A stretch of 64,000 bases of DNA from Lachnospiraceae bacterium C6A11 (GCA_000702245.1 KL370879.1:281443-345442), one strand, 5' to 3'. Counted from the first letter of the stretch, positions 6,070-16,406 are shown. Translations and numbers: made by a program. Notes: generated from the letters alone by a model not told the origin.

Positions 6070-8480
6070 TATATATCGATCAGCTCATCGTATTCTGAAA
6101 TGACATCAGAAAAACGCTGTTTTACATCTTCCAGTTTATACATTCCGTTTTCATCAGCTTCGAGGCCTTCAAGCTTAAGACTATATATTCCCGGATCATT
6201 TGCCTCGTCAAGCAATGACAGTTCACGTAGCTGTTCTGTCTTCTGATATACAAGATCCAGACTTACCATTTTATCACCGTCCCTGTTCGTCCACACGCTT
6301 ATAACAAGCTTTGAACCTATAGGCGTCTTCTTCTCTATAGTTTCCGGCAGGCTGTAATCCTCAACCCTCAGAGCCGCCAGAACACTTGCAATATTTGAAT
6401 CATGACCACAGAGGAACGTGAACTGTCTGCCCTCTGTTGAAAGCTCACTATTTATCTCTTCAAGTAGCGGATGTGCCACATTTATCGCTACTAACGGTGT
6501 GGTAAACAGCACATCGCCATACACATCCTTGATCTCGGAAATAGCTTCCCAGTCCTCCGTAGAAAGCTCATGACCGAAAGCCGCCTTTGTCTTGTCCGGC
6601 TCTTCATAATACTGCAGAACAAGAGCATCGCTCACCTGACAAGCTGTCTTAAGAGAACCGCTTACTCCCGGTTCCTTTCCTTCCTCGATGGTGAACTGCG
6701 AATCATCAGTAACAAAACCACTGAACTTTCCGTTTTTAACATCCTCTGACTCCTCTGCATCTATAACATCCAGAAGCAGTTCGTAATTATCACTCAGGCC
6801 TTCGATCACAGAATCAAAGTGTTCGTGCATCTCCTTATTCACGTCAGCCGCATATTCATCCGACATATAAGTAAAAACCGGATTAAATACAGGATCCATA
6901 GTATCAAACTCACTGTGATACTCTATATCCATATTATCGACCGGCAGAAGCCCGGCCGCAAAAAACTGTGCAGTGGCGATAGTTCTCTGCTTTGAATTGG
7001 CATAAATACGTACTGCTCCATCCTCCGGATGATAGTTCGGCTGAAACAATCCCTCTTCCTCAAGCCACTTTCGGAAATACTGTCCCATCTCTGTCTCAAG
7101 CGTTCCGCCTCTTACAGAAAGCTGGCTTGCCTCTGACGACCACTCAAACCACTTGTGTGGTGTGATGGTATCAAGTGCAGATCCACTGCCACTTAATGGA
7201 GAGCGAATATTGTGCCTGCTGAGCACAACTACCTGTTCAAGAGTATAGCCCTCACGTGAGAGGGTTGTCCTCATATTTTCATCAGCCGGAGCATCCGGTT
7301 TTTGGTTATCCACTATTTCGGTTGTTGCAACTTCTGTCTTATCCTCTTCAGTTGTATTAATCTCAACATCGTAATCCTGCTCAGTATACTGCCGGTCAGC
7401 CTTCTTAATCGACTCAGGATAGATCTCCTTAAAATCATTTTTCATTGAAACAGGAACATATCCCATTTCAGAATATTGCGCCGATTTTTCATTCCAATCA
7501 GCATCGCCCCATTCCCTTACATCATCGTCCGCAACGATCATATATGCTTCTGACGGATAAGGATTTCTGTCATCAAGGACATAATTCATCATACTCGTGT
7601 CACTTCCACTGTTTCCGAAAGCAAGCACCGGACGCTGCCCTATTTCACGTTCAATCCAAATAGCTTTATTGGCATTCAGATTCTTCTGAATGAATTCTCC
7701 TGTAATAACCAGCTCATCACCATTTTCGTATTTGTAATCCATATTTGACTGAATATCTTCGTAACCCTTCTCCTTCACTTCGAACTCTGTTCCGATCACA
7801 TGAGAAGGCAAAATATATTCAGCTATAGGCGAATTATCAATGATTGCTCTGGTGGTTGTTCTCTCAGTACCGCTCACAACATAGATAGTAAATCCATTGT
7901 CGTACAGATATTTTACAAGCTCCACCATCGGCTGATAAAAACCGTCTATATATCGCATATTCTGAAAACCATCAGCAGCCTTTTTACCAAATTCAACGGC
8001 GTAATCATATAACTCGCCAACGGTCATTCCGGCATAAGCCTTCGCAAAGTTCCTTGCAAGCTCCTCGCCTGCCTTATAACCCGGCTTGATCTCAGCTGCG
8101 GCAGCCTTCAGTTCATCCGACACCTTATCAGGATGATCCTTCAGGCAGTAATTAATAAACATCATCGTATCATAATATGTGTAAAAGGTCTCACAAGTGA
8201 GGGTTCCATCCATATCAAATACAGCTATACGATCCTCTTCCGGAATAAAACTCTCCTTATCGTCTTTATTTGTCACCTTTTTTACATAACTTCTCAGGCT
8301 TTCCGCAGCAGCAGAGTCCGCCGCCCAGTAGGTCGAAAGTGCATTTGCCTCTTTCTTTTTTTCCTTCTTTTTCCCGCAGCCGATTATACTCAGGCAGCCA
8401 GCAAGCATAATTGCAGCCAGAAATAATGGAATAATACGTCTATTCACTTTTTTAGATTTACGCATATTTACTTTATTCAT
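6048..8480 (-). CDS. Lipoprotein fusing a HAD phosphatase and a histidine acid phosphatase domain
   Basis: An 810-residue exported protein. The N-terminus has a basic stretch, a hydrophobic helix and a lipobox LAGC (Cys29). The first domain (~80-375) is a HAD hydrolase with FDMDGT (Asp89, Asp91), YVVSGTERT and the Mg-binding FGNSGSDTSMM. The second (~405-800) is a histidine-type phosphatase with RHNIRSP and GHDSN, the latter replacing the classical HAE/HD motif. Both would act outside the membrane on phosphomonoesters such as phytate or sugar phosphates, which is inference. GGAGGG precedes ATG 8480. The gene stands alone. Confidence 0.85.
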   Translation of the reverse strand: MNKVNMRKSKKVNRRIIPLFLAAIMLAGCLSIIGCGKKKEKKKEANALSTYWAADSAAAESLRSYVKKVTNKDDKESFIPEEDRIAVFDMDGTLTCETFYTYYDTMMFINYCLKDHPDKVSDELKAAAAEIKPGYKAGEELARNFAKAYAGMTVGELYDYAVEFGKKAADGFQNMRYIDGFYQPMVELVKYLYDNGFTIYVVSGTERTTTRAIIDNSPIAEYILPSHVIGTEFEVKEKGYEDIQSNMDYKYENGDELVITGEFIQKNLNANKAIWIEREIGQRPVLAFGNSGSDTSMMNYVLDDRNPYPSEAYMIVADDDVREWGDADWNEKSAQYSEMGYVPVSMKNDFKEIYPESIKKADRQYTEQDYDVEINTTEEDKTEVATTEIVDNQKPDAPADENMRTTLSREGYTLEQVVVLSRHNIRSPLSGSGSALDTITPHKWFEWSSEASQLSVRGGTLETEMGQYFRKWLEEEGLFQPNYHPEDGAVRIYANSKQRTIATAQFFAAGLLPVDNMDIEYHSEFDTMDPVFNPVFTYMSDEYAADVNKEMHEHFDSVIEGLSDNYELLLDVIDAEESEDVKNGKFSGFVTDDSQFTIEEGKEPGVSGSLKTACQVSDALVLQYYEEPDKTKAAFGHELSTEDWEAISEIKDVYGDVLFTTPLVAINVAHPLLEEINSELSTEGRQFTFLCGHDSNIASVLAALRVEDYSLPETIEKKTPIGSKLVISVWTNRDGDKMVSLDLVYQKTEQLRELSLLDEANDPGIYSLKLEGLEADENGMYKLEDVKQRFSDVISEYDELIDIYEEDEAA

Positions 8481-8562
8481 TTCTACCCTCCGTCACTATA
8501 GACATCTCATCCGATTCCGCGCGGACAAGAAAATTAATTTCAAATACCATTATAAATACAGA

Positions 8563-9075
8563 TCATTCAGCACTTATATATCCCAACTCAGTGTAATTCA
8601 TACCGTTTTTGCCTCGTTCTGACTTCATGAGTGAAATACGTTTCACTGTCATCTCACTCCTGCCGATGCACTCAGCCGGTATCCTCTGATCACTTTTAAA
8701 AGCCACCTTTCTGATAAGCGTCACATGTGATTTGAATTTCTTGTTATCAAATATGATGCCGGCTTTAGCAAGTGTATGTCTAAACTTTTTAGCAATCGCT
8801 GCCAGAACAGGTTCCGAAGTAGTCCCTACCCAAAGAAGATCCCCGAACATCCCATATCCATCAAGCTTCAGATTGAAAGGCCGGAAATCCACCCTCTCCA
8901 TCGCCTCAAGCACAGCATCCGGGTCATTGTATTCTCCAATAAAGGCAAGTGTCAGATGCAGATTCTCTTCCTTGGTATAGTTTCCAATAGCACCGATCTT
9001 ACGAAGCTCATCCTGAAACGTCGTAAGTTCATCAACGATTTCCTTGTCAAATTGTACCGCGATAAATAGTCTCAT
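8563..9075 (-). CDS. thpR: RNA 2',3'-cyclic phosphodiesterase (2H family)
   Basis: A 170-residue cytoplasmic protein with both 2H-phosphoesterase signatures, HLTLAFIG (N-terminal half) and HVTLIRK (C-terminal half), at the normal spacing. ThpR/LigT enzymes open 2',3'-cyclic phosphates on RNA ends; the cellular substrate is uncertain. The length is typical. The ribosome site is weak (GAGAAAT). It is flanked by unrelated genes with clear gaps, so it is probably monocistronic. Confidence 0.9.
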   Translation of the reverse strand: MRLFIAVQFDKEIVDELTTFQDELRKIGAIGNYTKEENLHLTLAFIGEYNDPDAVLEAMERVDFRPFNLKLDGYGMFGDLLWVGTTSEPVLAAIAKKFRHTLAKAGIIFDNKKFKSHVTLIRKVAFKSDQRIPAECIGRSEMTVKRISLMKSERGKNGMNYTELGYISAE

Positions 9076-9231
9076 ATTTCTCGATAAGGCCTTATTTTTA
9101 TAGCCGCCTCACACTATCAAATACAACTGTTATCATCTTCTTTAATATACCACAATTTCAATTCACTGAACATATATTGTTACTGATACATGTTCCCATA
9201 TTCTTTAGCTTGCTGTTACAGGATGTTTATA

Positions 9232-9268
9232 TATAAAAATTGGGATACCGACCTACGCCGATATCCCG
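9232..9268 (-). terminator. Terminator of the BASS transporter gene
   Basis: GGGATA...TATCCC stem with internal CG pairs, followed on the minus strand by AATTTTTATATA, just downstream of the transporter stop codon. The remaining bases from 9076 to 9231 are AT-rich with no gene that I can see. Confidence 0.7.
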
Positions 9269-9286
9269 ATGTATTTTGTCACAATG

Positions 9287-10228
9287 TTAAATTTGTCTAT
9301 CATCTTCTTTTATTGATCTGAAAATCCCGGCTAAAACTGCACCGGAGATATTATGCCATACAGAGAATATCGCCCCCGGAACTGTAGCCATAGCAAGATC
9401 AGGAAATGCTGAACCCGCAAGTGATGTTGCAAGCCCTGAATTCTGCATACCTATCTCAATCGATACAGCTTTTTTACGCGCCAGATCCATTCTGCATACC
9501 ACTCCGATCAAAAATCCGGCCGCATATCCAAGCAGATTATGGAGAATAACAATAGCGAAGATAATAGCTCCTGTGGATAATATTTTCTCACTATTATGCG
9601 ATACAACCGAAGCAATGATGAGGCATATTGCTGTGATCGATACCATAGGAAGAACATTCTTTACCTTTTCTGTGTATTTCCCTAAAAATCTGTTTATGAT
9701 TATTCCAAGTCCTATCGGAATGATAACAACCTGAATAATGGATAAAAACATTGTTTTAACATCAACATTTACCGAAGTTCTGAGATATAGATAAGTAAGT
9801 GCCGGAGTGAGAATTGGTGCAAGCAGTGTATTTATGCTTGTCATTCCAACAGACATTGCGGTATCACCCTTGGAAAGATATGTTATTACGTTACTCGATG
9901 TACCGCCCGGACAGGTTCCGACAAGTACCACTCCTACAAGCAATTCGTTGCTTAGTCCAAATATTTTCCCGAGCAAATATGCAAGTGCCGGCATAACAAC
10001 AAACTGCGCTATACATCCTATGATGACATCTTTTGGCTTTTTGAAGACAACCGCGAAATCGCTCAGCCTCATGGTCAGTCCCATGCCAAACATTATTACC
10101 ATCAAAAGGTAATTTATCCAGTCTGTCTCTATCCAAAGGCACGTTTTGGGTACAAATAGCGCCACTACTGCTACGACCAAAACTATGACAGCCATAAATT
10201 TTCCTACAAATTCACTTACTTTTTTCAT
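9287..10228 (-). CDS. Bile acid:sodium symporter (BASS) family transporter
   Basis: An integral membrane protein of 313 residues with about nine or ten hydrophobic segments, matching the BASS fold. Family features include FGMGLTMRLSDF near the N-terminus, GTCPGGTSSNVITYLSKGD, and EIGMQNSGLATSLA. Bacterial members carry organic acids such as pantoate, pyruvate or bile acids with sodium; the substrate here cannot be told. The ATG at 10228 is chosen because GGAGG sits five bases upstream; a longer in-frame start at 10276 lacks one. It lies downstream of clpB on the same strand, with a 96-bp gap. Confidence 0.9.
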   Translation of the reverse strand: MKKVSEFVGKFMAVIVLVVAVVALFVPKTCLWIETDWINYLLMVIMFGMGLTMRLSDFAVVFKKPKDVIIGCIAQFVVMPALAYLLGKIFGLSNELLVGVVLVGTCPGGTSSNVITYLSKGDTAMSVGMTSINTLLAPILTPALTYLYLRTSVNVDVKTMFLSIIQVVIIPIGLGIIINRFLGKYTEKVKNVLPMVSITAICLIIASVVSHNSEKILSTGAIIFAIVILHNLLGYAAGFLIGVVCRMDLARKKAVSIEIGMQNSGLATSLAGSAFPDLAMATVPGAIFSVWHNISGAVLAGIFRSIKEDDRQI

Positions 10229-10324
10229 TAATGCCTCCGCCGTATGTACTTGAAGTAATCCTGTAAAATACCTCACAGAAACAGCACAGCATTTATAATA
10301 CCATCATGTCCGGTATGTTTCAAG

Positions 10325-12907
10325 TTAAGCAACAACCAGCTTGCCATCCACAGCATCAATTATAAGCTTCTGTCCGATACTGATAGCCCCGCCGAGTATA
10401 TGCCTTGCGACAAGCGTCTCAACATTCTTCTGCAAATATCTCTTTAGCGGTCTTGCACCGTAGATTGGATCATATCCGCCATCAATGATAAGCTCCTTCG
10501 CCTTGTCCGTAAGTTCTATACTTATCTCCTTATCCTCAACCCTCTTATTAAGATCCTTCATCAGAAGGTCGATGATATTCTTGATGTTTTCCTTCGTAAG
10601 CGGCTTGAACATGATCATCTCATCGAGACGGTTCAGAAATTCCGGTCTGAAATGCAACTTCAGCATATTATTTACCTGATCAGCCGCCTCCTTCTTGATA
10701 TTACCGTTCTCGTCGATACCCTCAAGCAGGAACTCTGAACCAATATTTGAAGTCATGATCAGTATCGTATTCTTGAAATCGACGGTCTTACCCTTCGAAT
10801 CAGTAATACGTCCGTCATCAAGTATCTGGAGCATCACATTAAATACATCCGGGTGCGCCTTCTCAACCTCATCGAAGAGAACAACCGAGTAAGGCTTTCT
10901 CCTGACTGCTTCGGTCAGCTGGCCACCCTCGTCATATCCAACATATCCCGGAGGCGCTCCGATAAGCCTTGCCACACTGTGCTTCTCCATATATTCACTC
11001 ATATCGATACGGACTATGCTTGCTTCATTATCGAAAAGTGCTTCAGCAAGTGTCTTCGCAAGTTCAGTCTTACCTACACCTGTAGGTCCGAGGAACAGGA
11101 ACGAACCGATAGGCTTCGTAGGATCCTTGATTCCTGCCTTTGAACGGATGATTGCATCACTTACAAGTTCAACTGCCTCATCCTGTCCAACTACCCTCTT
11201 ATGAAGCTGCTCAGCCAGATGAAGAGTCTTATTTCTCTCAGTTTCTGTAAGCTTTGCAACAGGGATGCCTGTCCACTTTGAGATGATCTTCGCGATCTCA
11301 TCCTCAGTAACTGTCTCGTGGATAAGCTGTCTGTCCTTATCATTAACCTTATCCTCCAGAGCCTCCAGTTCCTTCTGCAGCTGTGGAAGCCTGCCATACT
11401 GAAGCTCTGCAGCCTTGTTCAGGTCGTATCTTCTCTGGGCGATTTCTATCTCATCCTTAACGCTTTCTATCTCTGAGCGGAGCTCTCTGACCTTATCAAC
11501 CTCGGCTCTTTCATTGTCCCAGGTTGCCTTCATGCCCTTTTCCTGCTCCTTAAGCTCTGCCAGCTCCTCCTCAAGATTCTTCAACCTTTCACGACTGAGA
11601 TTATCCTCCTCGTTCTTAAGCGCCTCTTTTTCGATCTCAAGCTGCATGATACGTCTTGATATCTCATCAAGCTCTGCAGGCATAGAATTAAGCTCGGTCT
11701 TGATCATCGCGCAGGCTTCATCTACCAGGTCGATTGCCTTATCCGGAAGGAATCTGTCAGTGATATATCTGTTGGAAAGCACTGCCGCTGAAACCAGCGC
11801 ACCATCCGATATCTTTACACCGTGATAAACCTCATAACGGTTCTTGATACCACGAAGTATTGATACTGTATCCTCAACTGTCGGCTCGGAAACCGTAACC
11901 GGCTGGAAACGTCTCTCAAGTGCCTTATCCTTCTCGATGTATTTTCTATACTCGTCGATGGTCGTTGCGCCTATACAATGCAGCTCACCTCTTGCAAGAA
12001 GCGGCTTAAGCATATTTCCGGCATCCAGCGATCCGTCAGTCTTGCCTGCACCGACTATAGTATGAATCTCATCGATGAACATGATGATCTGGCCGTCAGA
12101 TTTCTTAACCTCGTCAAGAACAGCCTTCAGCCTTTCCTCAAACTCACCTCTATACTTAGCGCCGGCAATAAGTGAACCCATATCAAGCGCAAATATTTCC
12201 TTATCCTTCAGCGAATCCGGAACATCTCCCTTAACGATACGCTGAGCAAGTCCCTCGATCGCAGCCGTCTTACCAACGCCCGGCTCACCGATCAGAACCG
12301 GATTGTTCTTGGTCTTACGTGAAAGGATCCTGATGATATTTCTTATCTCGCTGTCACGTCCGATGACCGGATCAAGCTTCTGCTCTCTTGCACGCTGAAC
12401 AAGATTGTAGCCGTATTTTTCAAGAGCATCATAAGTATCCTCCGGATTCTCGGTTTCAACCTTCTTGTTCTTCCTGACATCTGCAAGAGCCTTCAGGAAT
12501 TCATCCTTCTTGATGCCGTAATCCTTAAATATCTTCTTAATACTGTCGCTCGGACTGTCCAGAAGACCAAGGAATATGTGCTCAACGGATATGAAGGCGT
12601 CGCCCATCTTCTTCGCCTCATCCTCAGCCTTCATGATAACTCTGCTTGCATCCGTACCCATATAAAGGTCGGTATTCGATCCGCCAACCTTAGGAAGGCT
12701 TGCAACCGCTCTCTCTGCAGCACCTGTAACAGCATCTGTATCTATATTCATCTTCTTCAGAAGTTTAACAATAAGGCTGTCCTCAATAAGAAGAAGGCTG
12801 TACAGGACATGCTCTACTTTGATCTCCTGATTGCCATATTCCATCGCCTGTTTCTGGCAATTCTCTATCGCTTCCAACGATTTCTTTGTGAATTTTTCTG
12901 CATTCAT
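10325..12907 (-). CDS. clpB: ATP-dependent disaggregase ClpB
   Basis: An 860-residue Hsp100 chaperone of normal length. It has the Clp N-domain (1-~145), AAA1 with GEPGVGKT and MFIDEIHTI, the long coiled-coil middle domain (~400-520) that separates ClpB from ClpA/C, and AAA2 with GPTGVGKT and [12 protein letters not shown]. It rescues aggregated proteins with DnaK. The ATG has a strong AGGAGGTG site. A sigma-A promoter and a perfect CIRCE operator lie directly upstream, so HrcA repression is expected. Confidence 0.97.
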   Translation of the reverse strand: MNAEKFTKKSLEAIENCQKQAMEYGNQEIKVEHVLYSLLLIEDSLIVKLLKKMNIDTDAVTGAAERAVASLPKVGGSNTDLYMGTDASRVIMKAEDEAKKMGDAFISVEHIFLGLLDSPSDSIKKIFKDYGIKKDEFLKALADVRKNKKVETENPEDTYDALEKYGYNLVQRAREQKLDPVIGRDSEIRNIIRILSRKTKNNPVLIGEPGVGKTAAIEGLAQRIVKGDVPDSLKDKEIFALDMGSLIAGAKYRGEFEERLKAVLDEVKKSDGQIIMFIDEIHTIVGAGKTDGSLDAGNMLKPLLARGELHCIGATTIDEYRKYIEKDKALERRFQPVTVSEPTVEDTVSILRGIKNRYEVYHGVKISDGALVSAAVLSNRYITDRFLPDKAIDLVDEACAMIKTELNSMPAELDEISRRIMQLEIEKEALKNEEDNLSRERLKNLEEELAELKEQEKGMKATWDNERAEVDKVRELRSEIESVKDEIEIAQRRYDLNKAAELQYGRLPQLQKELEALEDKVNDKDRQLIHETVTEDEIAKIISKWTGIPVAKLTETERNKTLHLAEQLHKRVVGQDEAVELVSDAIIRSKAGIKDPTKPIGSFLFLGPTGVGKTELAKTLAEALFDNEASIVRIDMSEYMEKHSVARLIGAPPGYVGYDEGGQLTEAVRRKPYSVVLFDEVEKAHPDVFNVMLQILDDGRITDSKGKTVDFKNTILIMTSNIGSEFLLEGIDENGNIKKEAADQVNNMLKLHFRPEFLNRLDEMIMFKPLTKENIKNIIDLLMKDLNKRVEDKEISIELTDKAKELIIDGGYDPIYGARPLKRYLQKNVETLVARHILGGAISIGQKLIIDAVDGKLVVA

Positions 12908-12937
12908 CTCTGCACCTCCTACGTATATTTTCTCTTG

Positions 12938-12964
12938 TTAGCACTCACCGCATTCGAGTGCTAA
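12938..12964 (-). promoter_or_regulatory. CIRCE element (HrcA operator) of clpB
   Basis: A perfect TTAGCACTC-N9-GAGTGCTAA palindrome lies 31 bp upstream of the clpB start and just downstream of its promoter. This is the canonical HrcA binding site, so clpB should be derepressed on heat or protein stress. Confidence 0.97.
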
Positions 12965-12971
12965 CAATTAT

Positions 12972-13000
12972 GTTATACACCCGCTCTTGTTCATTGTCAA
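12972..13000 (-). promoter_or_regulatory. Sigma-A promoter of clpB
   Basis: TTGACA (13000-12995) and TATAAC (12977-12972) on the minus strand are spaced by 17 bp, near consensus, and CIRCE follows within the expected start region. Together with CIRCE, the MITE-like element and the xylA terminator this accounts for the 368-base gap between clpB and xylA. Confidence 0.9.
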
Positions 13001-13061
13001 TAGTGAAAATAGCTCGAATGGATGATTCCGTACATAATGTATAATCGCCCTAGCTGAGCAG

Positions 13062-13203
13062 ATACATGTGTTTTCGAGACAACCTCTCGGACGTGACGGG
13101 TCCCCTAACGGCCGCTTCGCTCGCTAAACTCTCAGCCACCTCCTTCGTCGGCGTCTGAATCGTTAAGCGCCGAGACCCACAACGGTCTCGAAAACACATA
13201 TAC
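13062..13203. mobile_element. MITE-like element: 134 bp, 15-bp perfect terminal inverted repeats, 4-bp flanking duplication
   Basis: The arms ATGTGTTTTCGAGAC (13066-13080) and their exact complement (13185-13199) bound a GC-rich interior, and the element is flanked on both sides by ATAC (13062-13065 and 13200-13203). There is no credible coding sequence inside. Each end can also form a local hairpin, and an inner near-complementary pair (CTAACG, CGTTAAG) suggests a compact fold. Terminal repeats plus target duplication are the marks of a non-autonomous transposable element. A structured RNA is the alternative. I found no other copy by eye in this window. Confidence 0.65.
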
Positions 13204-13224
13204 CTGCCGCGCGGGCGAACATAA

Positions 13225-13253
13225 CAAAAGCCCGGAATCATTCATCCGAGCTT
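13225..13253 (-). terminator. Terminator of xylA
   Basis: AAGCTCGGA pairs with TCCGGGCTT (one wobble), followed on the minus strand by TTTTGTT. It lies 23 bp after the xylA stop codon. Confidence 0.75.
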
Positions 13254-13275
13254 TCAATAGTATTATAACAATAAT

Positions 13276-14595
13276 TTAGTTTAAGATAATATTGTTCAGC
13301 ACACCCTCAAGGTATTCCTGCGCACCGGACACAGGTGTTGCAACACTCTTCATGTCAGCCGCTCTCTTAGCAAGCTCCTCCAGCGTAGCCTCTCCGCTTC
13401 TGATCTTCTTACCGATCTCCGAATCAAAGCTGCTGTATTTCTTATCGATGAAGCCTTCAATTCTTCCATCCTCGATCATCTCAGCTGCCTTTAAGAGACC
13501 AAATGCGAAGGAATCCATACCAAGGATGAATGCATGGAACATATCCTCGTAAGTATTACTTGGACGTCTGTTCTTTGAATCGAAGTTGATACCTACAGGA
13601 AGTCCGCCATTCTTAACGATCTCATACATAGCAAGTGTTGTATCGTAAACATTGCTTGGGAAGCAGTCTGTATCCCATCCAAGCATTGTATCGCCCTGGT
13701 TAGCATCGATAGAACCAAGCATACCGTTGATACGGCTGATTCTAAGCTCATGCTGGAATGTATGTCCTGCAAGTGTTGCATGATTAGCTTCGATGTTCAT
13801 CATGAAGTCCTTCTCGAGACCGTACTCCTTAAGGAAGCCGATTGCTGTTGCAGCATCGAAATCATACTGATGCTTCATTGGCTCCTTCGGCTTTGGCTCG
13901 ATAAGAAATACACCTTCAAAGCCGATGCTTCTACCGTAGTCTCTTGCCATCTTCATGAGGTTAGCTATATTTTCCTGCTCGAACTTAACCTTAGTATTAA
14001 GGAGTGTTTCATAGCCCTCACGGCCTCCCCAGAATACATAGCCCTTACCGCCGAGCTTAACTGTTATATCGATTGCCTTCTTAACCTGAGCTGCTGCGAA
14101 GCAGTAAACATCAACATCATTTGTGCTTCCTGCGCCGTTCATGAAACGTGGGTGGCTGAACATATTTGCAGTTCCCCAGAGGCACTTAATATCTGTTCCA
14201 GCAGTCTTCTCAAGGATGTAATCGGAAATAATATCAAGATACTCATTTGTCTTATTGATATCATCCTGCTCAGGAACAAGATCAACATCATGGAAGCAGT
14301 AATACTTGATACCCAGCTTCTTCATGAACTCGATACCTGCATCAACCTTTGCCTTTGCGTGCTCGATGGTTCCCTCTTCAGATGCTCCGAAGCTCTTGTC
14401 GATAGTTCCTCTACCGAACATATCAACGCCAGTTGCTCCAAGATTATGCCACCATGCCATAGCAAATGGCAGATGCTCCTTCATAGGCTTGCCCATAACA
14501 ACCTTCTCAGGATCGTAGTATTTGAAACTGAAAGGATTCTTGCTCTGTGGTCCCTCGTATTTGATCTCAGGGATGTTCTTAAATATCTCGCTCAT
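13276..14595 (-). CDS. xylA: Xylose isomerase (class II)
   Basis: A 439-residue enzyme converting D-xylose to D-xylulose in the cytoplasm. Catalytic and metal-binding motifs are present: the His-Asp segment [11 protein letters not shown], the glutamate/lysine region [33 protein letters not shown] and GSIDANQGD. The length fits the longer class II enzymes of Firmicutes and Bacteroidetes. CGGAGG precedes the ATG. It lies 91 bp downstream of xylB on the same strand with no terminator between, so the two are probably co-transcribed. Confidence 0.98.
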   Translation of the reverse strand: MSEIFKNIPEIKYEGPQSKNPFSFKYYDPEKVVMGKPMKEHLPFAMAWWHNLGATGVDMFGRGTIDKSFGASEEGTIEHAKAKVDAGIEFMKKLGIKYYCFHDVDLVPEQDDINKTNEYLDIISDYILEKTAGTDIKCLWGTANMFSHPRFMNGAGSTNDVDVYCFAAAQVKKAIDITVKLGGKGYVFWGGREGYETLLNTKVKFEQENIANLMKMARDYGRSIGFEGVFLIEPKPKEPMKHQYDFDAATAIGFLKEYGLEKDFMMNIEANHATLAGHTFQHELRISRINGMLGSIDANQGDTMLGWDTDCFPSNVYDTTLAMYEIVKNGGLPVGINFDSKNRRPSNTYEDMFHAFILGMDSFAFGLLKAAEMIEDGRIEGFIDKKYSSFDSEIGKKIRSGEATLEELAKRAADMKSVATPVSGAQEYLEGVLNNIILN

Positions 14596-14686
14596 TTTAA
14601 ACCTCCGTTTATATGTTATATTTCTCTTTTGATCACTTGCTCATACCGGCTGATTCCGGCTTGTTCTATAACTTATGAAATAACTC

Positions 14687-16138
14687 TTAGTACAGTGGAA
14701 GTACCGCTCCAACGTATTTCTTATATTCCTTATATCTCTCCTCATAAAGAGCTGTAAGTTCTGGTTCCGGAACAACCTCTTCCTTGTATCTGATGATCTT
14801 CTCCTTAGCCTCAGCCACGTCCTTATAATGTCCACAGGCAACTGCCGCGAGGATCGCACCGCCAAGAGCCGGGCCTTCATCGTTCTCCGGTGTGAGAAGC
14901 TTGAGATTCATGACATTTGCGATGATCCTTCTCCAGAGCGGGCTCTTCGCCCCGCCTCCGCATATAGTCGACTCCGTCACCTCGATACCAAGACTTCTCG
15001 CAACCTCGAGCGAGTCCCTGAGTCCGAAGGCTACGCCTTCAAGTACCGCGAGTGACATATCCTCTCTGGAGCTGTCCATCCTCATTCCCATGAAAGCGGC
15101 CCTCAGTCTTGGATTATTATACGGAGATCTTTCTCCCATCAGGTAAGGGAGGAAAAATACACTATTTTTACCGAGCTTATTCATCTTCGCCTGCTCTGCC
15201 GCATAATCGCTGTCATTTAAGACATCATCCATCCACCACTTATTGCAGGACGCTGCCGAAAGCATACATCCCATAAGGTGGAAGCCGCCATCTGCATGGC
15301 AGAAGCTATGAAGTGAATTGTATTCATCAACAAGGAACTTGTCGGATGTGATAAATATGGTTCCTGAAGTTCCAAGTGAAAGATTGCATTTTCCTGCGCC
15401 GCAGGCTCCTGTTCCGATAGCCGCTGCAGCATTGTCGCCTGCACCTGCAGCAACCTTTATCTCACCGGTGAGTCCAAGCTGTGACATGATCTCCGGAAGC
15501 ACTGTTCCTACCGCATCGTAGCTTTCGTGAAGCGTAGGAAGATACTCTTCCTTGATACCGCAGATATCTATCATCTCCTTCGACCATCTCTTATTCTTCG
15601 TATCCAGCAGAAGCATACCTGCCGCATCCGAATAGTCAGAACTTGAAACGCCTGTAAACTTATAAACTATATAATCCTTAGGCAGCATAACCTTCCTGAT
15701 ACGGCTGAAGTTCTCCGGCTCATTCTTCTTCATCCAGAGTATCTTCGGTGCTGTAAACCCGGCAAATGCAATATTTCCGGTGTACTCCGAAAGCTTCTCC
15801 CTGCCTATCTCATTATTCAGATAATCAACCTCGTCCTGCGTTCTTCCGTCATTCCAGAGTATCGCAGGTCTGATCACCTCATCATTCTCATCAAGGACCA
15901 CAAGGCCGTGCATCTGGCCGCCTATTCCGATTCCGTTGATGCTGCCGGTGAAGCCCTCCGATATTTCCCTGATACCGGCTATTGACTGCTGATACCAGTC
16001 CTCCGGATTCTGCTCAGACCAGCCGTCCTTCGGAAAAAACAAAGGATATTCCTTTGAAATACTCTTCACTATCCTTCCGTCATCATCCATCAAAAGAAGC
16101 TTGACTGCGGACGTTCCGAGATCTACTCCTATAAACAT
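14687..16138 (-). CDS. xylB: Xylulokinase
   Basis: A FGGY-family sugar kinase phosphorylating D-xylulose to xylulose 5-phosphate for the pentose phosphate or phosphoketolase route. It shows the N-terminal phosphate-binding GVDLGTSAVK, the substrate segment GIGGQMHGLV, NLSLGTSGTIF and the C-terminal GGGAKSPLWRRI. The start at 16138 (MFIGVDLG) is preceded by AGGAGGG; a longer in-frame start at 16183 is not. It is followed by xylA, giving the usual isomerase/kinase pair. No XylR or sugar transporter is next to it. Confidence 0.96.
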   Translation of the reverse strand: MFIGVDLGTSAVKLLLMDDDGRIVKSISKEYPLFFPKDGWSEQNPEDWYQQSIAGIREISEGFTGSINGIGIGGQMHGLVVLDENDEVIRPAILWNDGRTQDEVDYLNNEIGREKLSEYTGNIAFAGFTAPKILWMKKNEPENFSRIRKVMLPKDYIVYKFTGVSSSDYSDAAGMLLLDTKNKRWSKEMIDICGIKEEYLPTLHESYDAVGTVLPEIMSQLGLTGEIKVAAGAGDNAAAAIGTGACGAGKCNLSLGTSGTIFITSDKFLVDEYNSLHSFCHADGGFHLMGCMLSAASCNKWWMDDVLNDSDYAAEQAKMNKLGKNSVFFLPYLMGERSPYNNPRLRAAFMGMRMDSSREDMSLAVLEGVAFGLRDSLEVARSLGIEVTESTICGGGAKSPLWRRIIANVMNLKLLTPENDEGPALGGAILAAVACGHYKDVAEAKEKIIRYKEEVVPEPELTALYEERYKEYKKYVGAVLPLY

Positions 16139-16205
16139 AAAAACCCTCCTACTATTCGTTAATGACGATGTCTCATCAAACAAATCATAATATGCTTATG
16201 TTACG

Positions 16206-16211
16206 ATTATA
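16206..16211 (-). promoter_or_regulatory. Candidate -10 box of the xylB-xylA transcript
   Basis: TATAAT on the minus strand, 68 bp upstream of xylB; the -35 position (TTATGT at 17 bp) is poor. No obvious xylose operator palindrome was seen around it. Confidence 0.4.
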
Positions 16212-16287
16212 CTTCCTGTCGTTTCAAAACATAACACCACTTTTTAGACTTAAAAAACAGGAATATTTGTAGATTATTCTTTTATCA

Positions 16288-16344
16288 TAAAACACCGGCA
16301 GAATGACACTTTAGGATATTTCTATCGGTCACCCGGCCGGTGTT
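16288..16344 (-). terminator. Terminator of the GH3 gene
   Basis: A 9-bp stem (AACACCGGC, 16291-16299, with 16336-16344) closes a long loop and is followed on the minus strand by TTTTAT. It separates the GH3 gene from xylB transcription. Confidence 0.7.
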
Positions 16345-16406
16345 ATGTCTATGCACCTCTATAATACAGTATCTGTTTCTAACTCTTTATATCACGGTAT
16401 CCTATT

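Noticed and set aside
13062-13203. Integron attC site, because of TAACG/CGTTA pairs in a GC-rich palindrome
   Set aside because: The outer repeats, size and flanking duplication do not match attC architecture, and no integrase or cassette gene is nearby.
13050-13241. 63-codon minus-strand open frame across the MITE-like element
   Set aside because: It spans the inverted repeats and the composition is unlike any protein; the repeats explain it better.
13750-14757. 335-codon plus-strand open frame antisense to xylA
   Set aside because: It is Cys/Leu/Ile-rich with no domain, lacks a proper ribosome site and mirrors the codon pattern of xylA.
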